This document shows, piece by piece, positions 60,877 to 64,000 of a stretch of 64,000 bases of DNA; the first letter of the stretch is position 1, and every line of letters starts with the position of its first letter. The DNA is from Combretum micranthum (Eukaryota > Streptophyta > Magnoliopsida > Myrtales > Combretaceae). Below the pieces are notes generated by a model, which searched no databases, was not told the origin of the DNA, and saw nothing but the letters and a program-made list of their open reading frames with translations. The DNA lies in contig JAMXBD010000639.1 in the NCBI GenBank assembly GCA_024138025.1, positions 372,001 to 436,000 on the forward strand, in the 5' to 3' direction. A program made the translations under genes and the position numbers.

Positions 60877-63800
60877 TATCACGCCCCCAGGGTACCCTAA
60901 ATGTAACAGTTCACCACACTCAATATTAAAGCTTAAGTATGATATCCTTAGTCATTCCTAAAAGCTTTGACATTAAGTGTAAGGCATGCTCTCACAAATT
61001 TAGAGGACCATATATGGAATTATGAAGCTTAAAAAGATATAATAACAAATTAAGAAAAGAGGATTCATAATATTCAATTGTTCATATCAATAATCTTACA
61101 AAACTTAGGGGTATTCCCCCATTACAAATCTATTATAAGAATATTTTATCCAACTCTAAACTTCATCTAGAAATTCCTTAACGCAAAAGGAAAATACCTG
61201 GTTGCAGGGTCCACGTAGCCTCAACCACAAATAGGTGAACTACAAAAGATATCTATAAGGGTATAAGCTAATAGGCTTAGTGAGAACTATTTCCATAAAT
61301 GACTTCTTATAATGAAACTCAAACAAGTTATTTAAACAAACAAATGAAATGCAACATACACGTAAGCAAACAAGGCATATAGTTTTCCGGGAACTATATG
61401 TTGAATGGATTTATGCCGTCCATTTGGGATTTGGTGATACGTAACCTCAAAACAAGTAGTTTTAGTTAAAAAGATTTGTGCTCTCGATCATTATTGCCAA
61501 GCACATTAAGTCTACTTGAATTGAGCCTTACTTTCGGACTTTCCGCCAAGCATTTCCTCCATGTCGCCAAGCAATCGCTTTCGGTCACTCCGCCAAGTGT
61601 TGCTTTCGACCTGAGCTACCATCCTTCTCACCCAAGGATAATAACCCAATGCAATGTGACTCACTTCATGGTATGCATGAACCAGTTTATTTATGATATC
61701 ATAGCATCATTATTATCAAATTTAAAGTGATCATCGAATTTCATACAAATCAAGTGTATACTAAAATAAACATTAAATCAATTCGGCCTCGATATTCTTA
61801 GGATTCTTTCAACAATTATCTTACATACATATCCATTTGTCTTTTCTTAGTTCTAATGCAACTAGACTACAAGCATATTCAAGTAAAGCATTTTAAGGAA
61901 ATAAACCACGATGCTATGTCGACAATTCTTCTACATGGATGAGTCGCTCACACAATCCTCTTAATCGAAATAGTCTTCGGGGTATAGTATTCTTCCTCGG
62001 AATCACCTAGTAAAAACAATACCAAAATGAGTATTTTTTGATGATTTTCTTGAATTTTGACAAAACAATGTCATGAGAACGTCAAAGTTCGTATAAAGGA
62101 GAATTCCAATTTAAAATGGCCATAATTTGGTCATTTTAACTCGGAATTGCGCATATAATATACCGATTTCTACCTACTCGAAAAGATCTATCCATTTCTA
62201 AAACTATTTTTATCAAAATAAACCATTTGGGCCCAAACAGTGGTGATCAGATTCACTACAATTTTTCTCACCCAAAAACAATTTGTTTCAAACTTTAAAT
62301 CATTCAAAATTTGTTTGATAAATACTTAGTTATCTATATAGTTGAAAAATTCTCTTTTTATAGCTATTTAGCTCATATTTATTCATGCTTAAGTGTTTGT
62401 TGTTCAACCTTGTTTCTTGAGTAAAACAATGTCAATTAGGAGTTTTAGAAAACTATAATTTACAAGAAATTCATTTTGTAAATCTTTGTGAAATGAATAC
62501 TTTGATTCTTTTGTTTTCAAAGAATTACTTTATATTTGACTTAGTTTCTTTCCTAGATGACTTTTTCGAAAATTAATTTTTTTCTTTTCTAAATTCTCTA
62601 TATTTGTGCTACTTTTCCTATTTTTTTCTATACCATTTTTCTTTGACTATTTATTTGGAAAGATCTTAATTTGAAAATTCTCATTCCTTTCTCATAAGGT
62701 TCCCTTTTATTTTTTTTATAGAAATCATTTTTGTATCAAAAATCATTTTCTTTTTGAAAAACAAAGTAATATAGAAATAATAAAAGAAAGTTTTTCAAAA
62801 CAAAAGTAGCTTTTAAAATTATAGTGAGTTCTTCTTATAACTTGGAAAGGAATGACTTTATTTTTGTTAAACCATAGATTTTATATTTCATATAAACTTA
62901 TTCCTAAGTGATAAAAATCTCCTTCTTATCAAATATTTTTAGAGCTTAAAAAATTTGGACATCAATCTTAATGGCATGATTTATGAGAAATAATAGCAAG
63001 CAAAAATAACATAAATAATAAATAAAGTCAAGTATTGGGAGTTTAGCTTTTTCAAAACTCCCGAGACTAAGAAGTAGACTTGTCCTAAAAGAAAAATAAA
63101 ATGAAAGAAAAAAATTTGTTTTGATTTGATGAGGACAAGTCTAAGACTAGAGACTAGTCTTAAAACAACAAGAAATAAACAAATTGCAATGGAAAGAAAT
63201 AAATAAATTACTTTGCATGGAAATAAATAAATTTCAAGTGAGCTTATATGCTCTAAAGGATATGTATACATATAGATACATAATAATACTTAGATATAAT
63301 AACAATACAACAAAGTAAAATAACAACATAAACATAAATAGATATTCATGAACAGAACAATGCATGAATATAGTATAGCTTCCATAACATTTAGTTTTTG
63401 AAAACTCACACCATGGTCATGTAAAGTTACATGACATGATAAAAAGAATATGTAAAAAGAAATTTACCTAAAGAAGGTTTTTGAAGTATTATGTGGTTAT
63501 GGTTTTGTGTAGGTAGAAAGTGGTTTGAGATTATTTTGAGAGAGTTTTGAGAGGATATTTGGAAAGAGTTTTGAGAGGAGAATTTGAGACAGTTTTTGAG
63601 AGAAATTTGTGAGTAGTAATTGTGTGAAAGAAGTGCAAGAGGAGGGGGGTATTTGTAGGAAATGAGGAGTGAATTTTTGTGTGATTTAAATAAATATAAA
63701 ATAAAACAAATTTGAGAGGGATATTGTTGGGGGGGGGAAGGGGTTGGTGGGCGCCGGCCATAGTGTAATAGAGGGGAGAGAGAGTTTTATTTTGTATTTT

Positions 63801-64000
63801 TTTGTTAAATAAATGTAATATTAAGTAAGGTAGATGTGAAATAAAGTTAGAAAAGATAAAAAGTAAAGGTATAGGTTATTGTGTTGTAAGAGTAGGTTGT
63901 AAGAAAAAGTAAAGAAAAAAGAATAGTGTAGAATAGTAATAAATAGTGTAATGTAAAGTAGACATGATTAATAAAGTATCGGTAGTAAGAAAATACGCAT
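60877..64000 (-). mobile_element. LTR of the 4-kb family, diverged (copy 8), runs off the window
   Basis: Starts TATCACGCCCCCAGGGTACC (a TG end changed to TA) within copy 7 and follows the same order of blocks as copies 1, 4 and 5: AACTATATGTTGAATGG near 61395, AAAATGGCCATAATTTGGTC near 62113, the TGGGAGTTTAGC motif near 63037 and ACTAGTCTTA near 63154. The last bases (GTATCGGTAGTAAGAAAATACG) match the region just before the sense-strand start of copy 4, so about 0.8 kb lies beyond the window. Short frames here (61476-61730, 62981-63271, 63531-63761) are chance. Confidence 0.8.

Larger units (their letters stand above)
55999..64000 (+). mobile_element. Ty1/copia retrotransposon, 5' part, with nested insertions
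   Basis: An LTR of about 1.1 kb ends TATTTTCA at 57087. TAGTATCAGAG at 57090-57100 follows, matching the initiator tRNA-Met primer site with one change. A gag starts at 57148. The LTR start near 55999 (TGTGCATGC after an AT run) is a guess. The coding part is cut by LTRs at 57798-59212 and 59261. The rest, if it exists, lies beyond the window. Confidence 0.75.

Overview
This is a gene-poor stretch of plant nuclear DNA, almost certainly from a flowering plant. It is AT-rich, host genes carry GT-AG introns, and LTR retrotransposons are nested in one another. Mutator-like elements (MULEs), hAT-type MITEs and a piece of chloroplast DNA are also present. I cannot name the species. Only one ordinary host gene is clearly supported: a five-exon, probably plastid-targeted GNAT N-acetyltransferase on the minus strand (7380-11902).

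Layout. Positions 1-4338 are the 3' part of a MULE: the last exons of a decayed MuDR-type transposase on the plus strand, then a convergent small GRF-type zinc-finger gene on the minus strand, then a terminal repeat. Positions 4339-6600 hold MITE-like repeats and a nuclear insertion of chloroplast DNA (23S rRNA and ndhI pieces joined head to head inside a 36-bp direct repeat). The GNAT gene follows. Positions 12000-18000 hold MITEs, a deleted Ty3/gypsy element and a MITE-like element packed with small hairpins. Positions 18006-32213 are a small gypsy derivative carrying four insertions: three single LTRs of 3.5-4.35 kb and a 323-bp element with a tRNA-like sequence. Positions 33086-53838 are a second MULE with the same two-gene layout. 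Its transposase is split by a hAT MITE and by a solo LTR (36406-51948), which carries two further ~4.3-kb LTRs, one of them with a 4.7-kb insertion. Positions 53839-55998 hold more hairpin repeats and triplet-rich DNA. From about 55999 to the window end there is a Ty1/copia element. A solo LTR lies in its gag, and another LTR lies exactly at its zinc knuckle and has its own insertions.

The most interesting observation is that both MULEs carry, downstream of and convergent with the transposase, a GRF zinc-finger gene with a putative C-terminal membrane helix. The layout recalls mudrA/mudrB of maize MuDR with a different second gene. The second is a dispersed MITE-like family whose interior is a series of perfect or near-perfect hairpins. 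Target-site duplications were read directly from the sequence and give the order of the nested insertions.
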